A stretch of DNA of 37,636 nt from a virus: the IMG/VR virus record IMGVR_UViG_3300023202_000158, positions 1 through 37,636 of that record. One strand, written 5' to 3'. The first letter of the stretch is position 1; the number at the start of each line of letters is the position of its first letter. Made by a program: the position numbers and the translations under genes. The notes beneath the pieces are model-generated. The model saw only the letters and a list, made by a program, of their open reading frames with translations, searched no databases and was not told the origin of the DNA. Positions 36,814-37,636 of this stretch are shown here, in pieces.

Positions 36814-36933
36814 CGTGGCTCTCCCTGGTTGCCGTGTCGCGTATTGGTACCTTCCGACGTTTACGCCCGACGGTCAACTCCTTTCTGGGGTCACGTGAAA
36901 CTTTCGTAGGCGAATGGAGTCGTGTCGACTACA
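36814..36933 (-). promoter_or_regulatory. Control region B, duplicate of region A
   Basis: In order it has GACTCCATTCG, GAAAGTTTC, TTGACC, and a leader ACGCGACACGGCAACC with GGGAGAG before the ATG. All elements match region A (4107-4220) in order and spacing. No ordinary -10 box at 17 nt from TTGACC. Confidence 0.55.
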
Positions 36934-37170
36934 TCAGTCGCCGGGAGGGAGGGACGCGCCGAACAGGAACCCGAGCTCCCCGGCGGTGAGCACGACCTCG
37001 AGCGACGGGTGCCCGGGGACGACGCGCTCCTGCCCACGGATGTCGCGCCCGCGGGTCGGGGGCGGGTCGATGCGGACGGCGTAACGGCCGTCGGCGCGAC
37101 GCTCGAGGGTGAGGCGCTCCCCGCGCGCACCCTCCCAGGTCGCGCCCGCCGCAGTGCTGGTGACCGCCAT
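36934..37170 (-). CDS. Small beta-rich protein, function unknown
   Basis: The 78-residue product reads MAVTSTAAGATWEGARGERL and continues beta-rich (LTLERRADGRYAVRID; SLEVVLTAGELGFLFG). ATG 37170 overlaps a preceding TGA (TGATG). No family recognised. Confidence 0.55.
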   Translation of the reverse strand: MAVTSTAAGATWEGARGERLTLERRADGRYAVRIDPPPTRGRDIRGQERVVPGHPSLEVVLTAGELGFLFGASLPPGD

Positions 37171-37217
37171 CAGCGCCGGCCCCAGCCGGTCGCGGGCTTG
37201 CGGATCTCGATGCTCAC
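37170..37217 (-). CDS. Possible 15-residue coupling peptide
   Basis: GTG 37217 overlaps the upstream stop and the frame (MSIEIRKPATGWGRR) ends in TGATG with the next gene. It has ideal overlaps on both sides; it may serve to carry ribosomes across the gap. Confidence 0.3.
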   Translation of the reverse strand: MSIEIRKPATGWGRR

Positions 37218-37636
37218 AGCGCACCTCCCAGACGGCGCTCGAGCGCCTCGGCCATCGCGTAGAACGCGCGCTCGGCGAACTCGGCCTGCGCGCGCGTCTC
37301 GCAGAACGAGTTCACCCCGTTCCAGTAGTCGAAGTCGGCGTCCTGCACGCACGCCAGGAGCAGCTCGACCAGGTGGCGCTCCGCGTCCATGTACGTCCGC
37401 CCGAAGGTCGGCGCGGTCGCCCCGAGCTCGTCTGCCTTCTCGGCGGCACCCAGCTCGTGGGTGAGGAACATGACGGCGCGATCGGTGAGGCCGCGCACCC
37501 GGACGACCTCGCGCGGGTCGCGGTCGGCGTCGAGCTTGGCCTGCACGGCATCGGCGTTGGCGGCGGCGCGCGCCCGAGCGTGCTCGTCGTAGGCGGTGGC
37601 CGCCTGCGCGCGCCAGTGGGCGGCGGCGGCGGTCAG
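37214..37636 (-). CDS. Helical protein, 5' end beyond window
   Basis: At least 140 residues are open to the right edge. An Ala/Arg-rich helix (RAQAATAYDEHARARAAAN) precedes HLVELLLACVQDADFDYWNG and EFAERAFYAMAEALERRLG. The open frame at the edge means the start is not in the window. The C-terminal FETRAQAEFAE-like helix packs like a small bundle; function unknown. Confidence 0.6.
   Translation of the reverse strand: MTAAAAHWRAQAATAYDEHARARAAANADAVQAKLDADRDPREVVRVRGLTDRAVMFLTHELGAAEKADELGATAPTFGRTYMDAERHLVELLLACVQDADFDYWNGVNSFCETRAQAEFAERAFYAMAEALERRLGGAL

Noticed and set aside
1-37636. CRISPR arrays, tRNA genes, insertion sequences, integrase
   Set aside because: No regularly spaced repeats, no cloverleaf candidate, no transposase or recombinase motif was found on reading the window.

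Overview
This window is a stretch of a tailed double-stranded DNA phage or prophage genome (Caudoviricetes) of very high G+C content. Almost every gene is on the minus strand, so the natural reading direction is from position 37636 down to 1. The evidence for a phage is a near-continuous head module: portal, Mu gpF-like minor head protein, XkdF-type prohead protease, scaffold-like protein, HK97-fold major capsid protein, head-tail adaptor, gpG-like tail completion protein, and fibres with metal-binding H-x-H repeats. A cysteine-rich lipoprotein at 29698-29973 is of a type abundant in Myxococcota. Together with the base composition it suggests a myxobacterial or related Gram-negative host, but this is inference only.

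Layout in transcription order. (1) 37636-23084: an accessory/early region of about 35 small genes, many coupled by ATGA or GTGA overlaps and unusually rich in CxxC zinc-knuckle proteins. Recognisable members are a SprT-like metalloprotease with a C-terminal winged-helix-like domain, a DUF3228 protein, an Xre-type regulator on the plus strand with a divergent promoter region, an HD-domain nucleotidase-like hydrolase, a DUF3268-type zinc-finger protein, a YkgJ-type cysteine-cluster protein, a ribbon-helix-helix protein, and a membrane-anchored zinc metalloprotease. (2) 22741-12886: portal to major capsid protein. (3) 12820-4221: decoration, fibre and adaptor genes, with a patatin-like phospholipase lodged between two structural genes. 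(4) 4223-1463: a cassette with its own control region and a classical intrinsic terminator. It carries a 558-residue zinc-finger/OB-like/winged-helix-like protein, a small coiled-coil protein and a pyrimidine-dimer glycosylase. (5) 1307-1: the structural genes resume with a connector-like protein, a tail completion protein and the first codons of a tail gene.

Regulation is more visible than usual. Three genes (30840, 34210, 35238) have a sigma70-like promoter whose -10 box ends exactly 6 nt before the ATG, which implies leaderless mRNAs. At least five genes share a leader of the form ACGCGAACC-GCAACC-GGAGA. Two distant genes (558-residue protein and SprT-like protein) share both a similar upstream region of about 115 nt and a paralogous C-terminal domain, suggesting one regulon. 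No terminase, integrase, lysis or replication gene was recognised, so the window is a fragment of a larger genome. No CRISPR array, tRNA or insertion sequence was seen.
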